NCBI RefSeq assembly: GCF_016937515.1
Contig: NZ_JAFHKM010000002.1
Location: 5,761,001 to 5,825,000, forward strand
Reading direction: 5' to 3'
DNA length: 64,000 nt
From: Cohnella algarum
GTDB lineage: Bacteria > Bacillota > Bacilli > Paenibacillales > Paenibacillaceae
How positions within the stretch are numbered: the first letter of the stretch is position 1; each line of letters begins with the position of its first letter. Below, piece after piece: positions 1 through 11,011 of the stretch. The translations under genes and the position numbers were made by a program. The notes under the pieces are model-generated. The model did no database searches. It saw nothing but the letters and a program-made list of their open reading frames with translations, and was not told where the DNA came from.

Positions 1-123
1 CTGCATGACGGCCCACCTTTGTGCCGGATGTCCGCTAGCCGGTCGCTCCTATTTTACCATATCCCGATTCCGCCGGGCCATCGAAGGCATCCGCCCCTTT
101 GGCGCCGGGAGCTCTTTCTCCCG

Positions 124-1140
124 CTATGCGGCGGCGTCGGGCCGGGCCGGACGGTTTCGCCACGCCTTGAAGCTGACGAACGTTTCCGCTTCTTCGTCCC
201 ACAGGTGAAACCGGAGCGACTGCAGGCTCGTGCGCAGCGTAATCGTCGTAGCCTTGTGCAGCGGAGGCGTCGCGTTGTGCGCCTCTTCCAAATAATAATT
301 GGGCACCCTCGGATTCAAATGATGCACGTGATGATAGCCGATATTGCCCGTAATCCATTGAAGCGGCTTCGGAAGCTTGTAGAAGGAACTGCCTTCGACG
401 GCGGCTTTCACATAGCTCCATTCGTCGTCATGCTCGTAGTACGATTCCTCGAATTGGTGTTGAACGTAAAACAGCCAAATGCCGAGCGAGCCGGAGACGA
501 AAAAAACCGGCGCCTGCACGAGCAGGAACGCTTCCCAGCCGAGCGCCCACATGAGCAGCGCGTAAAGCGAGACGAGCGCGATATTGGTGACGTACGTGCT
601 GATGCGCTCCTTGCGCTTCGCTCCTTTGCGGTTGAAGCGGTATTGGATCAGAAACAGCGCGATCGGGCCGAGGCCGAACAGGACGACAGGATTCCGGTAC
701 AGCCGGTAGGCGAGGCGGCGAATCCGGGAAGCCGCGGCGTACTCGTTCACCGTCATGACCCAAATATCGCCGATGCCCCGCTTTTCCAGATTGCCGCTCG
801 TCGCATGGTGGATCGCGTGGGTGTTTTTCCATTGTTCGTAAGGGCAGAGCGTAATGACGCCGGCGATCGTTCCGACGATATCGTTGGCACGCCGGCTTTT
901 GAAAAACGATTGATGGCAGCAATCGTGAAAAATAATGAACAAACGGATGACGAATCCGGCAGCCGCAATCGCGAAAACGAGCGTCAGCCAGTAGGAGACG
1001 GACAGGCTCAGGTAGGCGGCCGTCCACAGCAGCAGCAGCGGCACCGTCGTATTGAATAGCTGACTCGCGCTTTTTCGCTTGTCGGTTTTCTCGAAAACGG
1101 CGACTTCTTTTCTCAAGCTTGCTTGCTTGGCTTTCATCAT
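124..1140 (-). CDS. des: Acyl-lipid fatty acid desaturase
   Basis: Membrane di-iron desaturase of 338 residues, similar in design to Bacillus Des, which inserts a double bond into membrane lipid acyl chains at low temperature. The three histidine boxes are visible: HDCCH at about residues 72-76, HAIHH at 108-112, and HHVHH near residue 270. They are separated by hydrophobic segments that would form four or so membrane helices. The ATG at 1140 is preferred because GAGGAGG lies 9 bases before it; a TTG at 1161 is in frame but precedes that ribosome binding site. In Bacillus, des is controlled by the DesKR pair, which is not visible here. Family is certain; regiospecificity is not readable from sequence. 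Confidence 0.93.
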   Translation of the reverse strand: MMKAKQASLRKEVAVFEKTDKRKSASQLFNTTVPLLLLWTAAYLSLSVSYWLTLVFAIAAAGFVIRLFIIFHDCCHQSFFKSRRANDIVGTIAGVITLCPYEQWKNTHAIHHATSGNLEKRGIGDIWVMTVNEYAAASRIRRLAYRLYRNPVVLFGLGPIALFLIQYRFNRKGAKRKERISTYVTNIALVSLYALLMWALGWEAFLLVQAPVFFVSGSLGIWLFYVQHQFEESYYEHDDEWSYVKAAVEGSSFYKLPKPLQWITGNIGYHHVHHLNPRVPNYYLEEAHNATPPLHKATTITLRTSLQSLRFHLWDEEAETFVSFKAWRNRPARPDAAA

Positions 1141-1282
1141 CGTACGATTCCTCCTCGTCAAAACGCGGGTCCCCGCGCGACGCGTCTATATTCTTATCGT
1201 AAGGAATCGGGCGTCGTCGTTGTAGTCATAAACGTCAGGAGACGGGGATGACAAATGTCATGGTTCGCCGGGCGCGCCCGGC

Positions 1283-1305
1283 AAAAAAAGGCGCCCGGAG
1301 GCGCC
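1283..1305 (-). terminator. Rho-independent terminator of the polysaccharide deacetylase gene
   Basis: On the minus strand, GGGCGCC-TCC-GGGCGCC forms a GC-rich hairpin followed at once by seven T. It lies about 20 bases past the stop codon at 1326. Confidence 0.85.
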
Positions 1306-1325
1306 CTCAGCCGGCCATATCGCTG

Positions 1326-2868
<1,543 letters not shown>

Positions 2869-2953
2869 GCAGACGAGGACTAGGCATTCATACAAGCGTA
2901 GACATTCATCCCTTCGTATATTGTAAAACACCCAGCGAAAGGAGATGAATGTC

Positions 2954-3211
2954 TTGTCTTCGTGTCCAGAAGATTCCCTCTGCCCGGCGCAAACCGTGTA
3001 TGATCCGCCCGAAGTCGTCTACGAGGACTACTACCATCCGCAAGTCGTCAACGTCGTTCATCAGGTGGAAGTGATCCGCCGCCACCACTGCGTGCCGGTC
3101 CCCCACCACGTCGTATCCGTCACGGCGAAAGACGTTTTTTGCGGTTCGAATCCGCACGACTATCGCGGTTCCTCCCGCTCCCGGTCTTCCGGCCAGCGCA
3201 AAAAACGTTAA
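2954..3211 (+). CDS. CotD-like inner spore coat protein
   Basis: Small His/Pro/Val-rich protein of 85 residues. The centre, with YHPQVVNVVHQVEVIRRHHC and VPVPHH, resembles the short CotD spore coat proteins, and the C-terminus is basic and Ser/Arg-rich. The start is taken as TTG at 2954 because AAAGGAG ends 9 bases before it; the ATG at 2945 directly abuts that site and is too close. A mother-cell expressed coat component is the likely role by family. The upstream TATATTGTA near 2920 loosely resembles a sigma-K -10 region, but no convincing -35 was seen. Followed by a strong terminator, so probably monocistronic. Confidence 0.6.
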   Translation: MSSCPEDSLCPAQTVYDPPEVVYEDYYHPQVVNVVHQVEVIRRHHCVPVPHHVVSVTAKDVFCGSNPHDYRGSSRSRSSGQRKKR

Positions 3212-3227
3212 TCCGGTGCGATTTTAC

Positions 3228-3275
3228 GCGGCTCCCGCGCCGAGCCTTCGGGCTTGCACGGGAGCTGTCGTTTTT
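3228..3275 (+). terminator. Terminator after the CotD-like gene
   Basis: GCTCCCG (3231-3237) pairs with CGGGAGC (3259-3265), with an inner GAGCC/GGCTT pairing, followed by TTTTT at 3271-3275. Confidence 0.75.
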
Positions 3276-3285
3276 CGCCCAAAAG

Positions 3286-3314
3286 TTGACGTTAACGTTA
3301 AGGTGAACTAAAAT
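3286..3314 (+). promoter_or_regulatory. Promoter and MerR-type operator of the MerR-MFS operon
   Basis: TTGACG (3286-3291) and TAAAAT (3309-3314) are separated by 17 bases. The spacer contains the inverted repeat TTAACGTTAA within the pattern TTGACGTTAACGTTAAGG, the usual location of a MerR-family operator between -35 and -10. Confidence 0.65.
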
Positions 3315-3345
3315 GGATCATGGGAATGAAAGGAGGCAACGGCGC

Positions 3346-3797
3346 ATGACGCAAACGTATAAAATCGACGACGTCGCCAAGGCGTGCGGTTTAACGAAAC
3401 GAACGATCCGCTATTACGAAGAAATCGGATTGCTCCCGCCCCCGAACGAAGCGAGGGCGGCATTCGGCTGTATACGCGCGAGCATATCGACCGGCTCAAG
3501 CGGCTGATCGACGCGCGCGACGTGCTCGGTTTTTCGCTGCAGGAGCTGCAGCATTATTTGGGCATTATCGAAGAGCTGGAGGACCATCGGAAAGGATACC
3601 GGGAGCTGGCCGACGACGGCCGGAAGCTGCGGAAGCTGCTCGAAATCGAACCGGTCGTCCGCCGCCAGCTTGACGTCATCGGAGAGAAGCTGGACAAAAT
3701 GCTGCGAATGCGTCAGGAAATCGAGGAATTTCACGGGCGCGTCCGGGCCGGGATCGAACGGTTGGGCGGTGCGGAAGCTCAAGAAAAGAAAGATTGA
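3346..3797 (+). pseudogene. MerR family transcriptional regulator (frameshifted as given)
   Basis: The N-terminal winged helix MTQTYKIDDVAKACGLTKRT...YYEEIGLLPPP is read from ATG 3346 (AAAGGAGG 10 bases before). The frame then breaks at the C5 run 3439-3443. Adding one C restores ERSEGGIRLYTREHIDRLKRL and the long C-terminal dimerisation coiled coil, giving an ordinary 150-residue MerR protein. It precedes an MFS exporter by 30 bases, the arrangement of YfmP/YfmO in Bacillus, so it probably controls drug efflux through the operator at 3286-3314. The break is more likely a homopolymer error than true decay, since the whole downstream frame is intact. Confidence 0.85.
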
Positions 3798-3827
3798 ACG
3801 CAAAACCCTTTTTAAGGAGAGAACATC

Positions 3828-5036
3828 ATGCCATCCGAATTGGAAACACGACAACATCTTTTCAACCAGCCCAAAGCCGTTTGGGCGGTTTGTTTCGCCA
3901 GTATCATCGCGTTTATGGGAATCGGCCTCGTCGATCCGATTCTGCCCGCGATTGCGGCGCAAATGAACGCTTCGCCGAGCCAGGTCACCTCGCTGTTTAC
4001 GAGCTACAACCTCGTCATGGCGGTCGCGATGCTCATTACCGGCGCCGTATCGTCCCGGCTCGGCATCAAATGGACGCTGCTGGCCGGCATCGTCATCATC
4101 GCCGCGTTCGCCGCGCTCGGCGGCGCCTCCGACAGCATCGGCGCGCTGATCGGACTGCGGGGCGGCTGGGGGCTCGGCAACGCCCTGTTCGTCGCCACGG
4201 CGCTGTCGGCGATCGTGTCGCTGTCGACGGTGGGCACTGCCAAGGCGATCATCTTGTATGAGTCGGCGATCGGGCTCGGCATTTCCGTAGGTCCTCTGCT
4301 CGGCGGCGAACTCGGTTCGATCAGCTGGCGGGGGCCTTTTTTCGGCGTCAGCATCCTGATGGCGCTGGCTTTTTTGCTCCTGCTTTTCATGATGCCGAAG
4401 TCGAAGCAGACGGCCAAAAAGAAAACGTCGCTCGCCGATCCGTTCCGCGCCCTGAAGCACCGGAGCCTGCTCATTCTCGGCATCACGGCGCTGCTGTACA
4501 ACTTCGGATTTTTCACGCTGCTGGCGTACTCGCCGCTCGTCATGGAGGAAGTGATGGGCCTCGACGCCCACGGGCTCGGGTACGTCTTTCTCGGCTGGGG
4601 GCTCCTGCTCGCCTTCACTTCCGTCTTCGTCGCCCCCAAGCTGGAGTCGCGGTTCGGAACGGTCACATCAATGTGCGCCATGCTCGTCCTGTTCGCGGCG
4701 ACGCTGCTCGCGATGGGCATTTGGACGTCGACCGGCTGGCTGCTCGCGGCTGCGGTCATCGTGGCCGGCGCCTTCCTGGGCAACAACAACACGCTCATTA
4801 CGACGGCCGTCATGCAGGCCGCTCCGGTGGAACGGTCGACGGCGTCGGCGGCGTACAGCTTTTTGCGGTTTCTCGGCGGAGCGATCGCGCCGTGGCTCGC
4901 GGGGAAGCTCGCGGAGCGATACAACCCGCACGTCCCTTTCCTCGTCGGCGGCGGCTTCGTCCTCGCCTCCGTGCTGTTCATCCTGGCCAACCGCCGGCAT
5001 TTGCGGCACATCGGCCAAGCGAGCTCCGCGCACTGA
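3828..5036 (+). CDS. MFS multidrug efflux transporter (YfmO-like)
   Basis: Major facilitator of 402 residues with about 12 hydrophobic segments. The first helix carries FMGIGLVDPILPAIA, typical of drug:H+ antiporters of the YfmO/Bmr type, and motif C-like GISVGPLLGG lies near residue 155. The start has AAGGAG 8 bases upstream. It follows the MerR gene directly and is probably co-transcribed and regulated by it, a classic resistance pair. The substrate cannot be read from sequence. The gene ends about 25 bases before the 52-bp repeat array begins, and no terminator hairpin with a T-run is seen between. Confidence 0.88.
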   Translation: MPSELETRQHLFNQPKAVWAVCFASIIAFMGIGLVDPILPAIAAQMNASPSQVTSLFTSYNLVMAVAMLITGAVSSRLGIKWTLLAGIVIIAAFAALGGASDSIGALIGLRGGWGLGNALFVATALSAIVSLSTVGTAKAIILYESAIGLGISVGPLLGGELGSISWRGPFFGVSILMALAFLLLLFMMPKSKQTAKKKTSLADPFRALKHRSLLILGITALLYNFGFFTLLAYSPLVMEEVMGLDAHGLGYVFLGWGLLLAFTSVFVAPKLESRFGTVTSMCAMLVLFAATLLAMGIWTSTGWLLAAAVIVAGAFLGNNNTLITTAVMQAAPVERSTASAAYSFLRFLGGAIAPWLAGKLAERYNPHVPFLVGGGFVLASVLFILANRRHLRHIGQASSAH

Positions 5037-5060
5037 CAAACGATCGCCCGATCATCCGGC

Positions 5061-5608
5061 CTCGATTCCGCAAGTAGTGCACCGGGTGCGCTACATGCCC
5101 GCCGCCACCGCCGTTTTCCCTCGATGTGGTGCACTGGATGCACTACCTGCCCGCCGCCGCCATTTCCCCTCGATGTGGTGCACCGGATGCACTACTTGCC
5201 CGCCGCCACCGCCGTTTTCCCTCGATGTGGTGCACTGGATGCACTACATGCCCGCCGCCACCACCGTTTCCCCTCGATGTGGTGCACCGGATGCACTACT
5301 TGCCCGCCGCCACCGCCGTTTTCCCTCGATGTGGTGCACTGGATGCACTACATGCCCGCCGCCACCACCGTTTCCCCTCGATGTGGTGCACCGGATGCAC
5401 TACTTGCCCGCCGCCACCGCCATTTCCCCTCGATGTGGTGCACCGGATGCACTACATGCCCGCCGCTGCCGCCATTTCCCCTCGATGTGGTGCACCGGAC
5501 GCACTACTTGCCCGCCGCCACCGCCATTTCCCCTCGATGTGGTGCACCGGGTGCGCTACTTGCCCGCCGCCACCGCCATTTCCCCTCGATGTGGTGCACC
5601 GGATGCCT
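5061..5608. repeat. 52-bp tandem repeat array with internal palindrome (about 10 copies)
   Basis: The landmark TCGATGTGG recurs at 5121, 5170, 5222, 5274, 5326, 5378, 5430, 5482, 5534 and 5586. That is 49 once and then exactly 52 bases each time. Each unit contains an imperfect inverted repeat, TGTGGTGCA-N5-TGCACTACA, followed by a GC-rich linker (CCCGCCGCCACCGCC). Units differ by few bases (GCC/ACC, CTTG/CATG), indicating recent expansion. There are no unique spacers, so it is not CRISPR. Since 52 is not a multiple of three, all three plus-strand frames stay open through it; those are artefacts. The array overlaps the last part of the GH3 gene. Confidence 0.9.
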
Positions 5609-6865
5609 GTTCGAGGCGGCGGCGGACGGCGCGGCGCGATCCCGCACCGCCGTAATGCTCTCCTGCACGACGCGGACCGCGATTTCCCTGCCGTATGATC
5701 GGCGAACGGACGCGGAGCCGCCGCCGGGCGCGGCTTCCGTGTCCGAAGCCGGCTCGGCCGACGGCACGGCTTCCGTGCCCGAAGCCGGCCCGGCCGTTTT
5801 CGTCGAGGCCGACGGCGACAAGCTTCGCCCGCCCGCCGGCTCCCCGTCCGCGGCCGTCAGTCCCAGCTGCTCCTTCAGCGAAAGAACGCGGCACGCTCGA
5901 TCCTTGAGCGCTTCCAGTGTCAGGCGGCCGCTCGCCAGCCGCTTCTCCATCTCCCGGTAAAACCGGTCGTCGACGCGCGGGAACAGCAGCATGTCGCAGC
6001 CGTTCTCGATCGTGTCCGCGCAGGCGTCGTAGTAGTTCATGAAGCCGACGACCCCGCCCATTTCGATCGCATCCGAGACGATCAGGCCTTCGAAGCCAAG
6101 CTCGCCCCGCAGCAGATCGACGAGCAGCCGCTTCGACACCGTCGCCGGCGGATACAGCCCGCGCCCGTCCGGCTCGTCGAACGCCGGCAGCGCGATGTGG
6201 CCCGGCATGACCGCCATCGCGCCTTGATCGATCAGCTCCCGAAACGCCCGCCCGGGCCCGCTTCTCCATTGGTCCGCCCCGAGCGGGCACACGGGCGTCG
6301 TCAAATGCTGATCCCACGTCGTAAAGCCGTCGCCCGGAAAATGCTTGATCGTCGCCATCATCCCGTTCTCCTGCAGGCCGCGCATGTAGGCTCCGGCCAT
6401 CCGGACGACATGCTCCGGCGTATGGCCCGCGCTGCGCGAGGCGACGACCGGGCTGTCCGGTTCGACGGCCAAATCCGCCACCGGCGAAAACGTCCAGTTA
6501 TAGCCGATTTCCCCGGCTTCCAGCGCCGCGATTTTGCCTGTTTCGTACGCCAGCTCCTCCGAGCCCGTCTGGCTGATGCCCATCATGTGCGGGAACCGGG
6601 CGGCGCCGAGCACCATGTCTCCCGGGCCGTTTTCCATATCGCTGACGATCAGGGGCGGGACGGCGCAGCTCGCCTTGAACGCGCGAATCTGTTCGTCCAG
6701 CTCGGCGCGCGGCTTCGGGTGGAAAAACATCGCCCCGAACTCCTGCAGGTTGGCGGAGCCGAGCCGACCGAAGTTCGGGCAAAGCACCTGGTTCAGCAGC
6801 CGGCGAACGTCCCAGCTTTCGACCGTTTCCCGGGCGCGCGGCGACAAGGCGATTTTGAATTTCAT
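5504..6865 (-). CDS. Glycoside hydrolase family 3 protein with repeat-derived C-terminus
   Basis: GH3 (NagZ/beta-glucosidase-like) catalytic domain in a 453-residue product. IKHFPGDG and the downstream DQH carry the conserved Lys-His pair, and VSDAIEMGG contains the nucleophile Asp. ATG 6865 has AAAGGAG upstream. After about residue 350 the protein enters a low-complexity Pro/Ala/Ser stretch with a duplicated motif. It then begins what looks like the GH3 second domain (REIAVRVVQESITAVRD), but this stops after some 20 residues and the last ~32 codons are translated 52-bp repeat. The original C-terminal domain is therefore probably lost. No signal peptide, so cytoplasmic action on imported oligosaccharides is likely; last gene of the importer operon. 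Confidence 0.88.
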   Translation of the reverse strand: MKFKIALSPRARETVESWDVRRLLNQVLCPNFGRLGSANLQEFGAMFFHPKPRAELDEQIRAFKASCAVPPLIVSDMENGPGDMVLGAARFPHMMGISQTGSEELAYETGKIAALEAGEIGYNWTFSPVADLAVEPDSPVVASRSAGHTPEHVVRMAGAYMRGLQENGMMATIKHFPGDGFTTWDQHLTTPVCPLGADQWRSGPGRAFRELIDQGAMAVMPGHIALPAFDEPDGRGLYPPATVSKRLLVDLLRGELGFEGLIVSDAIEMGGVVGFMNYYDACADTIENGCDMLLFPRVDDRFYREMEKRLASGRLTLEALKDRACRVLSLKEQLGLTAADGEPAGGRSLSPSASTKTAGPASGTEAVPSAEPASDTEAAPGGGSASVRRSYGREIAVRVVQESITAVRDRAAPSAAASNRHPVHHIEGKWRWRRASSAPGAPHRGEMAVAAGK

Positions 6866-7034
6866 CCGTGCCTCTCCTTTCATTGTCCGGTTCCGCCGCG
6901 CAAGCGACGGGTCAAACCGGACACCCGTTTCCATTCGTTTCCATCCGTTTTCATTCGTTCATTCATTTTTATCCGTCCGCGCGGAAAAGCGGGAGCAGCC
7001 GAGCCGACCGCATCCCGCCTTGCCTGACATAGGT

Positions 7035-8818
7035 TTACTGCAGCCCCGCGTCCTTCAGGGCCTGATCGTAAGCGGCGTTGTAGAATTCCGTAATCTGGTC
7101 GGCCCCCGCCTTCTTGAATGCGTCGAGCGCCTCCTGCTTGTTTTTCGCGAATTCCTCGTCCGTCTTGGACAGGATGATTTTCGCGGCCGACCGGGCGGCC
7201 AGTTCCTTCAGCTGGCTTTCCAGCTTCAGCAAGTCCTCGGTCAGCACCGGAGCCACGACCGTCGCTTCCTGCAAAATTTGCTCCTGGGTTTTGCCCTTGA
7301 GCGCCGTGTTCGAGTCGATCAGCTTGCCTTCTTCGATATACTTGGCGAATACGTCGCCCGGCTGGCTGACGCCGTAGTATTCGCTGAAATCCTTCTGCAG
7401 CGCGTTCAGGCTCTTCATGATCGCCTCGGAGGTGGAGAACAGGTCGACCGGCGTGTTCGTGGCCGGATCGACGACCGCGGAGCCGAGTGCGATCAGGTTG
7501 CGGTCGAGCGCGATGCCCGTCGATTCCCACTGCTGGCCGCCCGCCGTTTTCAGCGCGAACGTTTCTTCCTTGAGCTGCGGCTTGCCGTCCACCATATCCC
7601 AGTGCGTGCCTTCGATGCCGCTGTACATCGTCCTTGCGCCTTCGTACGAATACAAGTAGTTCAGGAACTGCATCGCCTTCACCGGATGCTTCGAGCTCTT
7701 GGAAATACTGTAGCTCTTGTCTCCCCAGCCGATCGGATTGACGCCGCCGTTCCAGGCGAACTTGCCGGCCGGAACGACCATGAAGCCCTTGCCGTCTTTG
7801 GCGTACTGCGAGTTGAAATCGCCCATCGCCCAGTCGGCCGGTCCGGAGACGAGCTGCCCGGCGGTCGCCTTCGCCATATAGTCGTTGTTTTTCATCGTCA
7901 GCGCGTCCGGATCGAGCAGCCCTCTGCGGTTCGCCTTGTTGTAATAGTCCATCGCGAGCCAGTAGTTGGACGACTCGTCGGTCAGGATGTTGATGAAGTC
8001 GTCGGCTCCCGCCGCCTTTTGCATAAGGTCGGTGGTGACGGCCGTTTGCGACGTCTGAAAGACGAACGGAACGATATACGGCCACAGGCCCCAGTCCTGC
8101 CACATCGAAACGCCGTACACCTTTTTGCCGTCTTCGGTCGTCGGGTGGTTTTTGACGATTTGCTCGATCACGTTGAGCAGGTCGTCCGTGTTGTTGATTT
8201 CGGGAGCGCCGATTTCCTTGTACCAATCCCAGCGCAGCGTCGGTCCGATCGTCAGCGGCTTCACGACGTCGCTCGGCTGCGGCTGCACCTGCGGCGGCAG
8301 GAAATACAGCTTGTTCTGGCCTTCGCTCCAGTTTTTGCGGCTGTAGTCGACGAGCGTCGGAACGTTGGCCGTAATGTCCTTGCCGAGCTCTGCCAGCATA
8401 TCGTCCATCGGGATGACAAGATCGCCTTCGATCAGCTGGCGCCCGTATTTGTTCGGATCGGCGCGGACGATGTCCGGCAGATCCCGCCGGCGAGCAAAAC
8501 GTTGAATTTGTTTTCGTCGGCTTCGACATACTCGATCTTGACGCCGACTTTGTCCGCGATCGCTTGCGCGACCGCGCTGTCGGGGTACGTATTCCATTTC
8601 GTCCCCGATTCGATGACGAGCAGCCGCAGCGTCACGACCTCATCGGAGCCGCCGCTTGCGGATGCGCTCGCGGAAGCCGAAGCCGAAGCCGTCTCCGAGG
8701 CGCCTTGCGAGCTTGCCCCGTTTGTCGGCGAAGCGTTATTGCCGGAGCAAGCGGCCAGCAGCAGCGAGAGCGCGAGCAGAACCGGCGCCGCGGACTTTGC
8801 AAACCCTTTCATTTTCAT
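7035..8818 (-). pseudogene. ABC transporter sugar-binding lipoprotein (LplA-type; frameshifted as given)
   Basis: Extracellular solute-binding protein, about 594 residues if repaired. ATG 8818 (GGAGGGG 8 bases before) starts a lipoprotein signal with lipobox LAAC, then a Ser/Ala linker of repeated AS pairs before the binding domain (VTLRLLVIESGTKW). The frame breaks at about 8483-8489; inserting one G restores AGGDLPDIVRADPNKYG and the rest of the family 1-type domain down to 7035. It would capture an oligosaccharide for the LplB/LplC permeases just upstream. The long size and layout match LplA/YtcQ-type proteins, which use a shared ATPase encoded elsewhere; none is in this operon. The break is probably an assembly error. 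Confidence 0.88.
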
Positions 8819-8930
8819 CGTTTTTTCCCCTCCAACGATTGTTTGTATAATTATCGGCAGCGGGCGGGCCGCCAGGCCCGATTCCCGCGCCGGATAATCC
8901 TCCGTAAGCGAACGGCTGACCGAATCAAAA

Positions 8931-9821
8931 TCAGCCCTTGACGGCCCCCAGCATGATACCCTTGACGAAGTACCTTTGGAGCAGCGGGTAGACGAGCACG
9001 ATCGGCAGCGTCACGATCATCGTAATCGTCATCCGGATCGATTCGGGCGTCATCGCGCGGACCGTATCTCCCCGCGTCAGCTCTTGCGTGGACATGTTGG
9101 CGATCGCGTTCGACTGGTTGAGAAATTGATAGAGCATCAACTGAAGCGTTTGCAGTTTCGGATTTTCCACAAGGAAAAAGTTGTCGAACCACGTGTTCCA
9201 TTGCCCGACGGCGGCGAACACGGCGATCGTGGCGATAATCGGCATCGACAGCGGAAAAATAAGCTTCGTGAAAATGGTGATGTAGCCGGCTCCGTCGATT
9301 TTGGCCGATTCCTCCAGCGACGCGGGGAGCTGCTCGATGAACGTTTTGACCAGAATGACGTTGAACCCGACCAGGGCGGTTGGCAAAATGTACAGCAAAA
9401 AGTTGTTTTGCAGCCCGTACGCCTTCATCGTCAGGTACCATGGAATGAAGCCCGCGTTGAAATACATCGTGATGAGGACGAACCGGTAAATCGCGCGCCG
9501 GAACGGCAATTCCTGCTTGGTGATCAGATAGGCGAAGAAGGAGCAGCAGACGACGGTCAAAATGGTGCCGAGCACCGTTCTCGACAGCGACACGACCGCC
9601 GCGTCCTGCAAACCTTTCAGTGCGAACGTCGACTTGTAGCTTTCCAGCGAAAATCCCGCGGGCCACAAATATACGCCCTTTTGCGCCTCGATGGGATCGC
9701 TTAGCGAATAGATCAGAATGTAGTAGAAAGGATAAATCGTCACGATCACGAGCAACGACAAAATCGTATAGTTCGCGACGCTGAACAGCAGATCGGGAAG
9801 TTTAAGGCTTCGCTTGGTCAT
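8931..9821 (-). CDS. Carbohydrate ABC transporter permease (LplC/YtcP-type)
   Basis: Inner-membrane permease of 296 residues with six hydrophobic segments. It carries the EAA loop EESAKIDGAGYITIFTKLIFPLSMPIIAT-type motif at about residues 190-220, where the ATPase docks. The C-terminus ends LQRYFVKGIMLGAVKG, characteristic of LplC/CUT1 permeases. ATG 9821 has AAGGAG 9 bases upstream. It lies between the LplB-type permease (31 bases) and the binding lipoprotein, in one operon. Confidence 0.93.
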   Translation of the reverse strand: MTKRSLKLPDLLFSVANYTILSLLVIVTIYPFYYILIYSLSDPIEAQKGVYLWPAGFSLESYKSTFALKGLQDAAVVSLSRTVLGTILTVVCCSFFAYLITKQELPFRRAIYRFVLITMYFNAGFIPWYLTMKAYGLQNNFLLYILPTALVGFNVILVKTFIEQLPASLEESAKIDGAGYITIFTKLIFPLSMPIIATIAVFAAVGQWNTWFDNFFLVENPKLQTLQLMLYQFLNQSNAIANMSTQELTRGDTVRAMTPESIRMTITMIVTLPIVLVYPLLQRYFVKGIMLGAVKG

Positions 9822-9852
9822 TTTTCATCTCTCCTTGAACTGGGCGCTGCCG

Positions 9853-10794
9853 TCAAACGATGCTTTCGCCGCGGATCCGTTTGGACAGGCCGTTTACCGT
9901 GAACAGCAGCAGGATGCTGATGACCGACTTGAAAATGCCGACGGCGGTCGAATACGAATAGTCCCTTGTCACAAGGCCGAGCCGGTAAACGTACAGGTCC
10001 AGCACCTCGATCCGGTCGGCGACCATGATGTTGTTGAACACCAGGTACTGCTCGAAGCCCGCCGACAGCAGGTTGCTGATCGAAAGCAGCAGCAGCACGA
10101 GAAACGTCGGCATGACGCTCGGAATCGTAATGTGCCAGATGCACCGGAAGCGTCCGGCCCCGTCGACCTTGGCCGCGTCGTACTGCTCGCCGTCGATGCT
10201 GACGATCGCCGCCAAGTAGATGATGGCGCTCCAGCCGACCGATTTCCAGACGAGAAGCAGCGTTTGCACCGTCCATACCCGCTCCGCGTTCCCGAGCACG
10301 TTGACCGTCGTCGGGCCGAAGCCGAGCTTTTCGATGATCTGGTTGACCGCGCCGTCGGCGCTGAACATGCTGAACGCGAGCGAGAACACGATGACCCAGC
10401 TGATATAGTTCGGCAGAGTCGACGTCGTTTGCACGAGACGTTTGAACCATCCGCTTTTCACTTCCGAGATGAGGATCGCCAGCACGAGCGGGAGCGGCGA
10501 GGTTAGGATGGACAGAAAACTGAGCGCCAGCGTGTTCGTGAGCACCCGCGCCATATTCGGATCGCTGAACAGCTCCGCGAAGTTTTCGAGCCCGACGAAC
10601 GGCGTGCGGCTGAGCGGAATCCCCGGCTTGTAATCGAAAAAAGCGTAAATCCACCCGAACAGCGGCACATAGTGGAAGGCGAACGCCAGCGCGATGAACG
10701 GGATCGCCATCAACAGCAGCTTGAGGCCGTCTCGCCGGAACAGCTTCGATTTCTTTTTCAATTCCGGCTGACTGCGCGCGTAGGTGATTTCCAT
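9853..10794 (-). CDS. Carbohydrate ABC transporter permease (LplB/YtcO-type)
   Basis: Companion permease of 313 residues. It starts at ATG 10794, with AAGGAG 6 bases upstream, rather than at the longer in-frame start. It has a basic N-terminus, six predicted membrane segments, and the EAA loop YDAAKVDGAGRFRCIWHITIPSVM. The C-terminus GLSKRIRGESIV is typical of LplB. It is the first gene of the importer operon, immediately downstream of the candidate operator at 10909-10938, and is probably activated by the two-component system encoded just upstream. Confidence 0.93.
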   Translation of the reverse strand: MEITYARSQPELKKKSKLFRRDGLKLLLMAIPFIALAFAFHYVPLFGWIYAFFDYKPGIPLSRTPFVGLENFAELFSDPNMARVLTNTLALSFLSILTSPLPLVLAILISEVKSGWFKRLVQTTSTLPNYISWVIVFSLAFSMFSADGAVNQIIEKLGFGPTTVNVLGNAERVWTVQTLLLVWKSVGWSAIIYLAAIVSIDGEQYDAAKVDGAGRFRCIWHITIPSVMPTFLVLLLLSISNLLSAGFEQYLVFNNIMVADRIEVLDLYVYRLGLVTRDYSYSTAVGIFKSVISILLLFTVNGLSKRIRGESIV

Positions 10795-10908
10795 GGTCTT
10801 CTCCTTCTTTCTCCGGCTTCTACGCTTCAAGGATACCGCGGCCGAAGGCCCGTCAAAATGAACGATCTACCGAATCCGTTGAAAAAAATCCCCCGGTGTC
10901 CGCGCCGA

Positions 10909-10938
10909 GGTTGAACAATTTTAAGGCGAAGTTGAACG
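10909..10938 (-). promoter_or_regulatory. Candidate binding site for the YesN-type regulator upstream of lplB
   Basis: On the minus strand GTTCAAC occurs twice, at 10910-10916 and 10931-10937, as direct repeats 21 bases apart (two helical turns), the usual spacing for AraC-type half-sites. A third, weaker CGTTCAT lies nearer lplB at about 10858. Confidence 0.45.
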
Positions 10939-11011
10939 ATTATGCAGCCGCGCGCGGAAAGAGCCGAGACGGCCGCCGCGATCGCGCCCCGCCGCATAAG
11001 GCCCCGCCTGC

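Noticed and set aside
19..1059. 346-codon plus-strand frame at the window start
   Set aside because: Antisense to the desaturase gene, Arg-rich composition, no ribosome binding site.
5061..5608. CRISPR array
   Set aside because: Units are contiguous with no unique spacers, and there are no cas genes.
5077..5960. Several 190-280-codon plus-strand frames with repeats such as PRCGAPDALLARRH
   Set aside because: They are the three frames of the 52-bp array; 52 is not divisible by three and the unit has no stops, so all frames stay open. No ribosome binding site and no known family.
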